A stretch of DNA of 64,000 bases from Lederbergia citri (GCF_018343625.1 NZ_JAGYPG010000001.1:230342-294341), one strand, 5' to 3'; counted from the stretch's first letter, positions 1-8,249 are shown. Program-made: numbers and translations. Notes: a model not told the origin generated them from the letters alone.

Positions 1-1
1 T

Positions 2-97
2 CTTCAAGCTGCAAACATTTTAAAAGATATTGGTTATGGGAATGTTGTAAGTGTAAGTGGCGGTATTCAAGAATGGCAGGGAGAAATTATAAAATAA
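2..97 (+). CDS. Rhodanese-like protein, C-terminal end (partial)
   Basis: Only the last 31 codons are in the window. The reading frame gives a segment containing VVSVSGGIQEWQGEI and then TAA. The pattern 'V-x-S-x-x-G-G-I-x-x-W' just before the C-terminus is typical of the last strand and helix of rhodanese (sulfurtransferase) domains. The catalytic cysteine loop would lie upstream, outside the window, so activity cannot be judged. The gene precedes CcdA and thioredoxin-like genes on the same strand, which fits a sulfur or thiol redox group. Confidence 0.6.
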   Translation, partial: LQAANILKDIGYGNVVSVSGGIQEWQGEIIK

Positions 98-118
98 GTA
101 ATGGAGTAGACTGATAAT

Positions 119-262
119 ATGAATAAAGATCATAACAACTGTGGAAAAGGTAGTTGAGGAATTCCTAACAAAAAATCACGGTCATTTTTTCCACCGATAT
201 GACCAGGGATTTTAGTTTGGCTCCTGGTAGGAGTCATCGTCTTGATTCAAAGAATGTTTTAA
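119..262 (+). pseudogene. Small membrane protein frame with two in-frame UGA codons
   Basis: An ATG at 119, after a weak GGAG, opens a 47-codon frame interrupted by TGA at 155-157 and TGA at 200-202 and ending in TAA at 260-262. The frame otherwise reads as a coherent small protein: a polar start with Cys8, a Ser/Phe/Pro stretch and a C-terminal hydrophobic helix (PGILVWLLVGVIVLIQRMF). Each TGA is one base from TGC/TGT (Cys) or TGG (Trp). The simplest reading is a decayed gene. Sequencing error or UGA recoding are alternatives. A clean terminator follows directly, as expected for the end of the rhodanese transcript. Confidence 0.35.
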
Positions 263-263
263 G

Positions 264-288
264 AAAAGGGGCTAAACAGCCCCTTTTT
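264..288 (+). terminator. Intrinsic terminator after the rhodanese/small ORF unit
   Basis: Stem AAAAGGGGC / GCCCCTTTT with loop TAAACA, followed by a T run. Confidence 0.85.
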
Positions 289-322
289 GTGTAAACATCA
301 AGCAATTTTTTAGGAGGTACCC

Positions 323-985
323 ATGGATATCATTCAAATCGGTTCTTTTACGATTCTCTTTAAATGGTTTCTTCTTGGAGTGGCAATTCTATTTGGAATA
401 GTTCTTATAAAAGTATTGCTCCTACGCTTACCGAATAGGGAACAAAATAAGGCAATATTTGACTTATTAACTAATAGCGTGTTTTTAGGCTTTTTTATTT
501 GGAAAGGTAGCTTACTTCTTACGGAGCCTTCATTAGTCATAAAAAGTCCTTTGTCGTTGTTGTATTTTACAGGAGGAAGAAGTGGCTTAATTTTAGCTAT
601 TATTTTTTCAATCTACTACTTTATTTATAGAGCAAGGAAATTAGATATTTCAATGCTAGTTACTTTGAAATACGGCTTACTATTTAGTTTTTCAGTGCTG
701 TCTGTCTATCACTTTTTATTCGCCACCTTTGTAGAGGATAATTTCATTTATCATGTTCTTATTGGCATTTATTCGTTGACTAATTTGATACTCATTCTAG
801 TTAAAAGGATTCTATCCTCATATAAGTCATTTTTTTCTGTCATCGTCTTATTTTCATTCTACAAAATAATACTCTCATTGGTTCTAATCAATGAAAATAC
901 TGTCTTTATTTTCTCGATGGAGCAGTGGTTTTTTATAGGATTAATAATCTTGTCTCTTTACCTTTGGGACAGAAAACTACAGTAG
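323..985 (+). CDS. Polytopic membrane protein, Lgt-like N-terminus, function unknown
   Basis: This is a 220-residue protein made mostly of hydrophobic helices, with about seven predicted membrane segments. The ATG at 323 follows TAGGAGGT at good spacing. The N-terminus (IIQIGSFTILFKWFLLGVAI) recalls the first helix of prolipoprotein diacylglyceryl transferase, and a Gly-Gly-Arg-Ser-Gly stretch near residue 85 also fits that fold loosely. However, the protein is shorter than a normal Lgt and I do not see a full set of Lgt motifs. It sits 19 bases before ccdA and is probably in the same operon, so a role in membrane thiol or lipoprotein chemistry is plausible but only inferred. Confidence 0.6.
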   Translation: MDIIQIGSFTILFKWFLLGVAILFGIVLIKVLLLRLPNREQNKAIFDLLTNSVFLGFFIWKGSLLLTEPSLVIKSPLSLLYFTGGRSGLILAIIFSIYYFIYRARKLDISMLVTLKYGLLFSFSVLSVYHFLFATFVEDNFIYHVLIGIYSLTNLILILVKRILSSYKSFFSVIVLFSFYKIILSLVLINENTVFIFSMEQWFFIGLIILSLYLWDRKLQ

Positions 986-1004
986 AAAGAAAGGTGGGTA
1001 AGAA

Positions 1005-1730
1005 TTGGAGAATATCACAATATTTTTTGCATTAACTGCAGGGGTACTTTCATTTTTTTCACCTTGTGTGTTTCCATTAATTCCTGCATATGTTGCCCAT
1101 TTAACCAATGGGTCAGTAAAAGATGGAAAAGTAAATACCCAGAAGAGTGTCCTATTGTCTCGTTCAATAAGTTTTATTTTTGGATTTAGTATTGTATTTG
1201 TGTTATTAGGAGCTTCAGCAAGTGTTGTAGGACAAATATTTTTAGATAATAAGAAATTGATTCAAATGATAGGGGGATTCCTCATCATTATTTTTGGATT
1301 GCAGATGCTTGGTGTATTTAAAATAAAGCTTTTAATGACTGAAAAACGGTTTGATTATAGTAGGAAGTCCAAAGCTAGTTCTCTAAAATCATTTATCCTT
1401 GGTTTAGCATTTGGATCAGGGTGGACACCTTGTGTAGGACTTGCTTTATCGTCCATTTTATTACTGGCTAGTTCAACAGAAACGATTTATTCTGGTATGT
1501 TTTTATTATGGATATACGCCTTAGGACTAGGTATTCCTTTTCTTTTGTTATCTTTTCTTGTGACATACTCTTTAAATGTGATTAAAAGAATCAATAAGGT
1601 GTTACCAAAGCTTTCGTTAGTTAATGGAGTAATTCTTATCATAATGGGGTTTTTATTATTCACTGGTCAAATGGAAAAAATCAGTGCTTATCTCTCTACA
1701 TTCACGATTTTTAAAGGAGTGGGATTATGA
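1005..1730 (+). CDS. ccdA: Cytochrome c biogenesis / thiol transfer protein CcdA
   Basis: CcdA-family proteins carry reducing equivalents from cytoplasmic thioredoxin across the membrane to extracytoplasmic thiol proteins. This 241-residue protein has the family layout of six membrane helices and both redox cysteines: Cys21 in FSPCVFPLIPAY and Cys143 in GSGWTPC. The start is TTG at 1005 after AAAGGTGGG. The stop overlaps the start of the downstream thioredoxin-like gene by four bases (ATGA), indicating translational coupling and a functional pair. A second ccdA copy probably exists elsewhere in the chromosome, because this one lies outside the usual resABC context. The assignment to the DsbD/CcdA family is safe. 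Confidence 0.9.
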   Translation: MENITIFFALTAGVLSFFSPCVFPLIPAYVAHLTNGSVKDGKVNTQKSVLLSRSISFIFGFSIVFVLLGASASVVGQIFLDNKKLIQMIGGFLIIIFGLQMLGVFKIKLLMTEKRFDYSRKSKASSLKSFILGLAFGSGWTPCVGLALSSILLLASSTETIYSGMFLLWIYALGLGIPFLLLSFLVTYSLNVIKRINKVLPKLSLVNGVILIIMGFLLFTGQMEKISAYLSTFTIFKGVGL

Positions 1731-2293
1731 ACAAACAAATACTCGTCTTAGTAGGTTTGATTGGTCTTTTAGGTTGGGGAGTATATGACTATGCATTTTC
1801 AGAAAAAGACAATATGGATGAAACCTCCCTTAACAATCGAATAGAAAATAATGATTTAATTAGTGGAATAAAAGAAGGGAATTTGGCACCTGAATTTCAA
1901 CTCCAGACTTTTGAAGGAAGAGAAGTAAAACTGTCTGACTATAAAGGAAAGAAAGTCATTTTAAATTTTTGGGCTACTTGGTGTCCTCCTTGTAAAGCTG
2001 AAATGCCTCATATGCAAGAGTTTTATCTAGATCAACAAAAAGAAAATGTAGAAATCCTAGCAGTTAATTTAACGACTGCAGAAAAGAACACAAACGATAT
2101 TGGAAAATTTGTAAAAGATTATGGATTAACTTTTCCAATACTGCTTGATACTAAAGGCGATACAGGAGAAACATATCAAGCTTTTACGATCCCAACAAGT
2201 TATATAATTGATTCGCAGGGGATTGTTCGAAAGAAAATTGTCGGACCGATGAATAAGGAAATGATGGAGCAATTAATAAAAAGTGTCGACTAA
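1727..2293 (+). CDS. Membrane-anchored thioredoxin-like protein (TlpA/ResA family)
   Basis: This 188-residue protein has an N-terminal signal anchor (residues 4-22) and a thioredoxin fold with the active site WATWCPPCKAEMP, giving Cys86 and Cys89. The cis-proline stretch FTIPTSYIID is also present. The CPPC motif and the linker containing GNLAPEFQL match AhpC/TSA-type TlpA and ResA proteins, which reduce disulfides outside the membrane. Translational coupling to ccdA (4-base overlap) names CcdA as the likely electron donor. Candidate targets are apocytochrome c, spore thiols or a partner of the neighbouring membrane protein; the sequence does not decide. ResA itself is the closest familiar homolog, but genomic context differs. 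Confidence 0.85.
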   Translation: MNKQILVLVGLIGLLGWGVYDYAFSEKDNMDETSLNNRIENNDLISGIKEGNLAPEFQLQTFEGREVKLSDYKGKKVILNFWATWCPPCKAEMPHMQEFYLDQQKENVEILAVNLTTAEKNTNDIGKFVKDYGLTFPILLDTKGDTGETYQAFTIPTSYIIDSQGIVRKKIVGPMNKEMMEQLIKSVD

Positions 2294-2319
2294 AAAATTA
2301 AACCAAAGGAGAACAAGCT

Positions 2320-2919
2320 ATGAATTCCTGGAATGATCGATTTAAAAATGAGAATTATGTTTATGGAACTAATCCAAACGTATTTCTTGCGGATGTCCAT
2401 GAAAAATTAAACCTATCAGGAGATGTATTGGCTATTGCTGAAGGAGAAGGTAGAAATGCAGTCTACTTGGCGCAACAAGGAATGAATGTAACTGCATGGG
2501 ATTATGCGCAATCCGGACTGGCTAAAACAGAAAAGCTTGCCAAGGATAGAAACGTAACAGTTCAAACAAAGCTTGTAGACTTAAATGAAGCTAACTGGGA
2601 TAAAGATCAGTGGGATGGATTGATTTGTATTTTTGGTCACTTTCCAGAGGCATTACGTACAAAAACACTTGAAGGTGTCAAAGAATCAGTTAAGCCAGGT
2701 GGTTATTTTATTTCAGAGGTGTATTCGGTATATCAACTACCATACAAAAGTGGTGGACCACAAAATATAGAATTGCTATACAAACCAGAAGAGTTTCTAA
2801 GCATATTTTCAGATTGGCGGATTGTTCACTTTTTTATGGGCGAGGTTGTAAGGAATGAAGGAGAACTTCATAATGGTTTGTCACATGTTATTCAGTTTGT
2901 GGGGCAAAAAAGAGAATAA
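2320..2919 (+). CDS. Class I SAM-dependent methyltransferase (TehB-like)
   Basis: A 199-residue Rossmann-type methyltransferase. Motif I is present as LAIAEGEGRNAVYLAQQG (residues 37-54), followed by the acidic residue of motif II (AWDYAQSGL) and a motif IV-like segment WDGLICIFGHF. The order and spacing match small TehB/UbiE-like methyltransferases. ATG 2320 follows AAAGGAG. The gene lies 26 bases after the thioredoxin-like gene and may end the same operon. The substrate is unknown. Tellurite or thiol methylation has been shown for some relatives, but it is not supported here beyond family resemblance. Confidence 0.75.
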   Translation: MNSWNDRFKNENYVYGTNPNVFLADVHEKLNLSGDVLAIAEGEGRNAVYLAQQGMNVTAWDYAQSGLAKTEKLAKDRNVTVQTKLVDLNEANWDKDQWDGLICIFGHFPEALRTKTLEGVKESVKPGGYFISEVYSVYQLPYKSGGPQNIELLYKPEEFLSIFSDWRIVHFFMGEVVRNEGELHNGLSHVIQFVGQKRE

Positions 2920-3076
2920 AATAACTTTGGAGTCTTTTTGCATTTATCAGTAGGACAGAAATCATTTCTAGTTGGCGGTTAATTAGATGATAAAACCTTT
3001 AATGAAAATTAAGACTTGAAGATGATTAGATTCGCGTTAATATAGTAAGTACTAATAAATTAGTTGGGGTGATTAC

Positions 3077-3400
3077 GTGTTTTTAGGGGTAGTATTTGAT
3101 TTAAAAAAGTATAATCAATACGCTGAAAGTATTAAAATACATGGAGATTTATTTTATAAAAAGACAATGGTTATAAGTCTAAATGATGTTTCGCTATTGA
3201 ATGAGTTTCTTAATATGGAAAAAGAAAACAATAATATTCAAAGAGTAATAATCTATGATTATGAAGAATTTAGGGAGCTTAAAAATTTTAAAATCTTCGA
3301 AAATACTTGCTCTAAGCACAGACTAGAGTTCAGCATTTTACGACAGGATTTGCATTCAGATGTTCCAGTTGAGTTGGGCTATATGTTACAGGTAATTTGA
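3077..3400 (+). CDS. Hypothetical protein, 107 aa
   Basis: I do not recognise this protein. It starts with GTG at 3077 after TTGGGGTGAT and has an alternating beta/alpha pattern (FLGVVFDL, IQRVIIYDYEEF, LEFSILRQDL) with no membrane segment or signal. It lies convergent to the island recombinase and shares the terminator at 3440-3471 with it. That position makes it the last chromosomal gene or the outermost island gene; the composition does not settle which. Confidence 0.5.
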   Translation: MFLGVVFDLKKYNQYAESIKIHGDLFYKKTMVISLNDVSLLNEFLNMEKENNNIQRVIIYDYEEFRELKNFKIFENTCSKHRLEFSILRQDLHSDVPVELGYMLQVI

Positions 3401-3439
3401 TTTAAATATGTATTCATTCAGAATATTTCTACCATATAT

Positions 3440-3471
3440 CAAAAGAGCTCCATTATTTTGAAGCTCTTTTG
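3440..3471. terminator. Bidirectional terminator between convergent genes
   Basis: Perfect stem CAAAAGAGCT / AGCTCTTTTG around a 12-base loop, with A and T runs on the two sides, serving both the upstream plus-strand gene and the minus-strand recombinase. Confidence 0.8.
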
Positions 3472-3483
3472 ATATTATTACTT

Positions 3484-4308
3484 TCAGTCAGTCAACCACA
3501 AATTTGTGACTGCCTCATTTTTATCTTCCTCATTCGGTGCAGCATACCTCATAACCATATCAGCATTTGCATGTCCTGATAATGCTTGGACGATGCTAAA
3601 GTCTTCACCGTTTCTAACTAGTTTTGTAATAAATGTGTGTCTAAAAGCATGTACATTAATATCGTATCTTTGAAAAATATGTTGAACAGTTCTTTCTGAA
3701 ATTCGTTTATATCTATTCGAAAGAAACAATGCTTCATGCTGATCCTCTCGGGTTTCTAAATATTTTAAAATGGCTCTCCTAGTCTCTGAAGATAAAGGAA
3801 TTTTCCGTTCTTTATTACCTTTTCCATATCTAATGGTTACGGACCCTTTCCGTTCAGTTATTTCTATATCTTCACGATCAAGTTGTACTAATTCATTCAG
3901 TCTGATTCCTGTGTTTATTAATAACTGAACAATTGCAAAGTTTCGGACGTTTCCAGAACGATCAATCTCACGAATAATCTTGTGTATTTCATTCCGGTTT
4001 AGCGACTTTGGTGCTTCATTTAACATATTAGGTGGAGAGATTACAGATATGTCCTCAATCGTTTCTTCTTTTTTAGCCCATCGGCTATAATGTTTAATCG
4101 AACTCCAATGTTTGTTAATCGTAGTAGCTGCAAATCTTTTGCTAACAAGATAATTAACATATAATTGTACATCAGTTCGTGAGTAATCTTCTAAACTAGT
4201 ACCGGCACCATCTAGCCACGTTTTGAATTGAGAAAGGCAAAAAGTGTATGTTTTTATCGTTTGTTTAGACTTCCCTCTTAGTCCTTCTACGAGATATATG
4301 TCTAACAT
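3484..4308 (-). CDS. Tyrosine recombinase / integrase (XerC/D type)
   Basis: A 274-residue site-specific recombinase. It has an N-terminal SAM-like core-binding domain (about 1-85) and a complete catalytic set: Arg136 in NTGIRLNEL, a beta-hairpin lysine in YGKGNKERKIPL, His220 and Arg223 in HAFRHTF, His246 in LSGHANADMV and the nucleophile Tyr255 in MRYAAP. Size and layout are XerC/XerD-like, with no arm-binding domain as in lambda integrase. It reads outward at the left end of the AT-rich island and is the best candidate for the enzyme that moved it. The start ATG at 4308 follows a weak GGGGTGATTC site. Confidence 0.92.
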   Translation of the reverse strand: MLDIYLVEGLRGKSKQTIKTYTFCLSQFKTWLDGAGTSLEDYSRTDVQLYVNYLVSKRFAATTINKHWSSIKHYSRWAKKEETIEDISVISPPNMLNEAPKSLNRNEIHKIIREIDRSGNVRNFAIVQLLINTGIRLNELVQLDREDIEITERKGSVTIRYGKGNKERKIPLSSETRRAILKYLETREDQHEALFLSNRYKRISERTVQHIFQRYDINVHAFRHTFITKLVRNGEDFSIVQALSGHANADMVMRYAAPNEEDKNEAVTNLWLTD

Positions 4309-4337
4309 AGAATCACCCCATTTTTTAGATTAATTTA

Positions 4338-4445
4338 TTCCACGACAAAATTTTCTTGAGTTAATAGCCCTTTCTGTTATAAAAAATAATCAAATATTAA
4401 TCTTTTATTACGTAGAATAGTAATTCCACGACGTTTTTCCACGAC
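4338..4445. repeat. Three TTCCACGAC repeats upstream of the recombinase
   Basis: TTCCACGAC occurs at 4338-4346, 4424-4432 and 4437-4445, all in the same orientation and within 110 bases of the recombinase start. The last two are 13 bases apart, about one helical turn. They may be recombinase or regulator binding sites, or the recombination core. The rest of the 4309-4705 gap is AT-rich, with no other gene seen. Confidence 0.45.
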
Positions 4446-4677
4446 ATTCTCCTTTCCTTTCTTTTGTAGGGTTTTAAGGCATTTTCATTTTCATGATTCA
4501 ATGTAACTGGCCAAAATCCTGTAAAAAGTAAACTTATATCATAAAATACTTACGCTAAAAATTTGAAAACAAAAATTAGGTCAAATATTATGTAGCTGTA
4601 ACCATTGAAGAAAGATTTAGAGGAGTTGATAAAAACAAAATTAAGAGAATTTCATTAAAACACTATTAAATACCATG

Positions 4678-4699
4678 CTCCTCCTTATAGAAAGGGGGG
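4678..4699 (+). promoter_or_regulatory. Hairpin enclosing the ribosome binding site of the replication gene
   Basis: TCCTCCTT (4679-4686) pairs with AAGGGGGG (4692-4699) around a 5-base loop, including G-U pairs, so that the purine-rich Shine-Dalgarno is in the 3' arm, 6 bases before ATG 4706. Similar hairpins precede several other island genes. Confidence 0.45.
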
Positions 4700-4705
4700 A
4701 TCACA

Positions 4706-7345
4706 ATGGTTAAGGAAGATACAATTTTTAAGAACAGAATTAAGGTATGCTTAGACTGGGAAGGATTTATACAAAAGCCTAAGAAAGAGGATATTATAGA
4801 TATCTCTTCTAGGATTGCAAAGCAAAGGGTAGAGGTTACTATTGAAGAATTAATGAAATCTATTACGTTACCAAATGCTCAATCATTTACGCCTGCTTAC
4901 TTCCAAACAGAAAAAAGGTTGAATGATAATTGGGCTGGTCAGCAATTATTTGCAATAGATATCGACAGAGGATTACGAATCGATGAGGCTATTAAACATT
5001 CTGAAGATATAAATGTTAAACCAATTTTTATTTACTCATCATTTAGTCATTTAGAGAACCAACATAAATTTCGAATGGTTTTTTTATTAAATGAAGAAAT
5101 CCAAGATACCAGAGTAAGAAAAATAATACAAAAAAGTTTGACCACGTTGTTTCCTGCTGCAGATCCAAATGCAAATGATGAGGCAAGATTCTTTTTTGGT
5201 GGAAAGAAAATTGAATTTACTAGCAATTCTATGCTGACAGTTCCCCAACTTTTAGATGCTGTGGTAATAAAGTTAAAAACAGGGACAAACTCATCAAGGG
5301 AAATAAAGAAGTTCTGTGAGGTAACTAATCTTAGTTTATACAAGGGTTATCCCTACTATAAAGTCATTAATGATAGTGTTGCACCAGAAGGGAATAGTTC
5401 AATTTATGTCTCGTTGAATAAAAACCGCACTAACCCTATTAATTACTATAGGACGCGTGCAGAAATTAGTCATAGTGATTACTATTTAGTATTTGAAAAA
5501 GATTCAAAATTCAATAGCGAATATTCTAACGGTTTATTGCAGGAAGAAAACGTGAAGTTAATTCGGAACTTTCCATTCGGAACGTTGGAGGATAGATGTA
5601 AACTTTATCGTGAGGCAGTTTCTGGAGAATATTGGTTATACCATCATGAAATGTTTGGTTTAATGACTAACCTACTTAACATTGAAGGTGGCAAGTCTAA
5701 AGTTGTTGAGATTATCAATTCAAGAAGTGAGTATCTTCAGAAGAAAGAAGATTGGTCATTGATGTTGAACCAAATTAAGAAAATGAACTATCTTCCGTCT
5801 AGGTGTGAATCATTTTGTCCATTTGCTAATGAATGTACTCATACCAAAAACATGATTGAACAGGGAAAATTACCGCGTGGAAGTGTTCAAGTTCTAAATC
5901 AGTTACATTTTCAAGAAGTTGATGAAGTATATAAAAATTTGGAGGATCTGTGTGGGGAACTTCTAAGGAATAATGAGAAGGGAGTTTATGTCATTAAGGC
6001 TCCAACAGGTATTGGAAAAACGGAATTGATAATCAATAGTGCCAAGAATTATACTTTCAGCGTTGCATTTCCTACTCACAAATTGAAGGATGAAGTCTCT
6101 CTACGACTTAAAGAGCAAAATGTTCAGCACTTTAAAGTTCCGGAATTACCAACACTTGAAGCCCATTTTAGAGATAAAGTAGAACATTTATACAATATTG
6201 GTGCATATAAGGCTGTTAATAAATATTTGCGTAAATTATCATTAGAAAATGATGAAGTCAGAATGTTCCTTGAGGAGTTGGAAAAAATTAAGAAAACTAA
6301 AGGTGGGATCCTCCTTACAACACACCAAAGGGCAATTTACACTAATGATGATTCAAATTCAACCATTATTTTCGATGAAGACCCAATTCCTTCATTGTTT
6401 CCTATTTCCCAAATGAGGCAATCCGATTTAGTTTATGCTTTTACAAAACTACAGGAAAATCAAGATAATAAAGATGTAATCATGGCACTACAAAAGATGA
6501 TAATTGATGCTCCGTCAGATGTAGTACATGAGCGTTCCTCATTTCTGCTTCCTTCAGTTAAAGAAATGGAACATACCGTTATTGAAGATTCAAATATTCA
6601 TTCTGATATATTAGGATTTTTGAATTGCGATTATTTTATAAAAAAGAGAGTAAATGATAAAGAGTGGGTTTATTTTATAAACAGGAACCAGCTTCCTGAA
6701 AATAGAAAAATAATTATATTAAGCGCCACTGCGAATGAACAAATTTCCAAACTTGCATTTGGAAACAATGTCCAATTTTATGATTTAGGTGAAGTAAAGC
6801 CAAAGGGTAGTATACTACAAGTTACATCTAAAAGTTTTAGCAGGTACACGATAAAAGAGAATGAAAAAGACTTAATAAAATTGGCAGAAAATCTTATACA
6901 ACGATATAATCCCTGCAGCGAAATTATTTCATATAAAGATTTCTTCCAAATTGAAAGAGAAGAAAACCTTTATTTCGGAAATACTGAAGGAATTGATTCA
7001 ATGAAAGGTAAGAATATTACGGTTATTGGTACACCACATATTAATCCTATTGCATACTTGTTAATAGGTGTTTGTCTAGGCTTTCGCATGGGTTTGGAAG
7101 AAAGCCGTATGGAATATAGACAAGTTGAACGGAATGGTTTGCGATTTTACTTTACTACATATAATGGTGAGTCTTTATTGAGGGAAATTCAGTTTTACCT
7201 GATAGAAAGTCAATTGATACAAGCGATAGGACGGGCACGTGTCAATAGATATCCGGTCAAAGTGCTTATTCTTAGTAATTTACCGGTTCTAGGCGCTGAT
7301 TACAAATCTTTTTCTCAAAATGAAATACAAGAAATAATGAAATAG
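4706..7345 (+). CDS. Primase-like / SF2 helicase replication protein of the island
   Basis: An 879-residue fusion-type protein. The N-terminal part has features of an archaeo-eukaryotic primase-type fold: AIDIDRG (Asp85, Asp87), then SSFSHLENQHKFRMVF and an aspartate-rich DPNANDEARFFFGG. A cysteine cluster follows (Cys367, Cys371, Cys377 in RCESFCPFANECTH), probably a metal site. The C-terminal part is a superfamily 2 helicase: Walker A APTGIGKT (432-439), DEDP box (557-560), motif III SAT (673-675) and motif VI QAIGRAR (839-845). Such primase-helicase proteins replicate plasmids, integrative elements and phage satellites. It is monocistronic, has a strong terminator and an SD hairpin, and suggests the island could replicate on its own after excision. 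The primase reading is less certain than the helicase. Confidence 0.8.
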   Translation: MVKEDTIFKNRIKVCLDWEGFIQKPKKEDIIDISSRIAKQRVEVTIEELMKSITLPNAQSFTPAYFQTEKRLNDNWAGQQLFAIDIDRGLRIDEAIKHSEDINVKPIFIYSSFSHLENQHKFRMVFLLNEEIQDTRVRKIIQKSLTTLFPAADPNANDEARFFFGGKKIEFTSNSMLTVPQLLDAVVIKLKTGTNSSREIKKFCEVTNLSLYKGYPYYKVINDSVAPEGNSSIYVSLNKNRTNPINYYRTRAEISHSDYYLVFEKDSKFNSEYSNGLLQEENVKLIRNFPFGTLEDRCKLYREAVSGEYWLYHHEMFGLMTNLLNIEGGKSKVVEIINSRSEYLQKKEDWSLMLNQIKKMNYLPSRCESFCPFANECTHTKNMIEQGKLPRGSVQVLNQLHFQEVDEVYKNLEDLCGELLRNNEKGVYVIKAPTGIGKTELIINSAKNYTFSVAFPTHKLKDEVSLRLKEQNVQHFKVPELPTLEAHFRDKVEHLYNIGAYKAVNKYLRKLSLENDEVRMFLEELEKIKKTKGGILLTTHQRAIYTNDDSNSTIIFDEDPIPSLFPISQMRQSDLVYAFTKLQENQDNKDVIMALQKMIIDAPSDVVHERSSFLLPSVKEMEHTVIEDSNIHSDILGFLNCDYFIKKRVNDKEWVYFINRNQLPENRKIIILSATANEQISKLAFGNNVQFYDLGEVKPKGSILQVTSKSFSRYTIKENEKDLIKLAENLIQRYNPCSEIISYKDFFQIEREENLYFGNTEGIDSMKGKNITVIGTPHINPIAYLLIGVCLGFRMGLEESRMEYRQVERNGLRFYFTTYNGESLLREIQFYLIESQLIQAIGRARVNRYPVKVLILSNLPVLGADYKSFSQNEIQEIMK

Positions 7346-7352
7346 TCAAAAT

Positions 7353-7390
7353 TAGAAAACGCCCAGCTTCAATTAGTTGGGCGTTTTCTA
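7353..7390 (+). terminator. Intrinsic terminator after the helicase gene
   Basis: Stem TAGAAAACGCCCA / TGGGCGTTTTCTA, 13 perfect base pairs around a 12-base loop. Confidence 0.9.
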
Positions 7391-7403
7391 AGTGGCTATT
7401 CAA

Positions 7404-7511
7404 TTAAGTAAATGGTATATCCGCTTCATCAATGTGAAAAGGAGCATTATCCTCTAATCCAATATACCAACTTAAAACAGGAGGCATACTTATAAACTCG
7501 CTTAAATCCAT
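7404..7511 (-). pseudogene. Short ORF or C-terminal gene fragment, 35 aa
   Basis: A minus-strand frame from ATG 7511 to TAA 7404 encodes a 35-residue peptide containing VLSWYIGLEDNAPFHIDEAD. Trp, Tyr and Pro content looks protein-like, but there is no clear Shine-Dalgarno upstream and no matching longer frame. It is most likely the end of a truncated gene. I do not recognise the family. The rest of 7391-7784 is very AT-rich and non-coding. Confidence 0.25.
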
Positions 7512-7639
7512 TGAAGTGTTTACCCATGGGGGCGTCTTAATTATTTATGGATGACAAATTATGATGGGTGTGTTAGATACTTTATGAAATTGATGTCGCA
7601 AATTTAACAATATGCCGGGGGATATGTATATAATGCGCA

Positions 7640-7771
7640 AATTTTTATCTACGAAATAGCACAAGAAGGAAAAAAATTTTTAAAAAAAGTTTTAAAAAAA
7701 TAAAAGTGTTGATATGTATGGATTTTCAATTCGGAATGGTAATATTTATATTTCCAATTTTTATCTACGAA
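7640..7771. repeat. Pair of 16-bp direct repeats AATTTTTATCTACGAA
   Basis: Identical copies at 7640-7655 and 7756-7771, 116 bases apart, in an extremely AT-rich stretch (long A and T runs at 7670-7700) just upstream of the promoter at 7785. The layout of direct repeats with an AT-rich segment, next to the replication gene, is compatible with a replication origin or a repressor operator pair. Neither is proven. Confidence 0.45.
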
Positions 7772-7784
7772 CAATTATCGAGGG

Positions 7785-7813
7785 TTGTCAACAATAAAAA
7801 GGTGTAATATACT
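7785..7813 (+). promoter_or_regulatory. Sigma-A-type promoter of the small-protein array
   Basis: TTGTCA (7785-7790), 17-base spacer, TATACT (7808-7813), about 75 bases upstream of the ATG at 7888. The second copy of the 16-bp repeat ends 13 bases before the -35, a suitable position for a regulator. Confidence 0.6.
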
Positions 7814-7887
7814 CCTTATCAACCGTAGCAAACAAAAATTATAGGTTTGTTAAAAGGTAGTTTTCAAGATTGGAGGTGTATAAAAAA

Positions 7888-8196
7888 ATGAGAGAAATTA
7901 TTAAGGGGAAAATTTACGAAACAAAGAAAGCAACATTTATTGCTGAGTATAGTAATGGGTTACCTAGTAGTGATTTTAGATATGTATTTGAGGATTTATA
8001 TTTAACTAATGCTGGTCAATTCTTTGCACATGCGCAAGGTGGTGCAAAGACAAAGTACAGTCAATCAAGTGGGAATTCAACTTGGAGGATTGAAACTCTT
8101 ATTCTTCTAAACAATGATCAAGCGTACGAATGGTTAAAAAAACATAAAAAAATCAACGAAATTGAAATTCACTTCACAAATGAATCCAAAGGTTGA
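7888..8196 (+). CDS. Hypothetical small protein of mobile elements, 102 aa
   Basis: This start was chosen because TGGAGGTG lies 10 bases before ATG 7888, whereas an upstream in-frame TTG has no RBS. The protein has a compact beta-rich pattern (GKIYETKKATFIAEY, FRYVFEDLYLTNAGQFF), then an AQGGAKTKYSQSSG stretch and a short C-terminal helix in which acidic residues precede EWLKKHKK. Proteins of this type, with a KTKY..G segment, are common as small orphans in Firmicute plasmids and integrative elements. Their role is not known to me. It opens the run of small genes that share the promoter at 7785. Confidence 0.6.
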   Translation: MREIIKGKIYETKKATFIAEYSNGLPSSDFRYVFEDLYLTNAGQFFAHAQGGAKTKYSQSSGNSTWRIETLILLNNDQAYEWLKKHKKINEIEIHFTNESKG

Positions 8197-8249
8197 TATT
8201 TAAAAAACTATTTAAGGATGTAGAATACCATAAAAAGGAGGAGATGCAT

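Noticed and set aside
8193..8249. N-terminal extension of the 8250 protein from TTG 8193
   Set aside because: The extension lies upstream of a perfect RBS at 8235-8241 and overlaps the previous gene; the family starts with KK-x-x-GYV.
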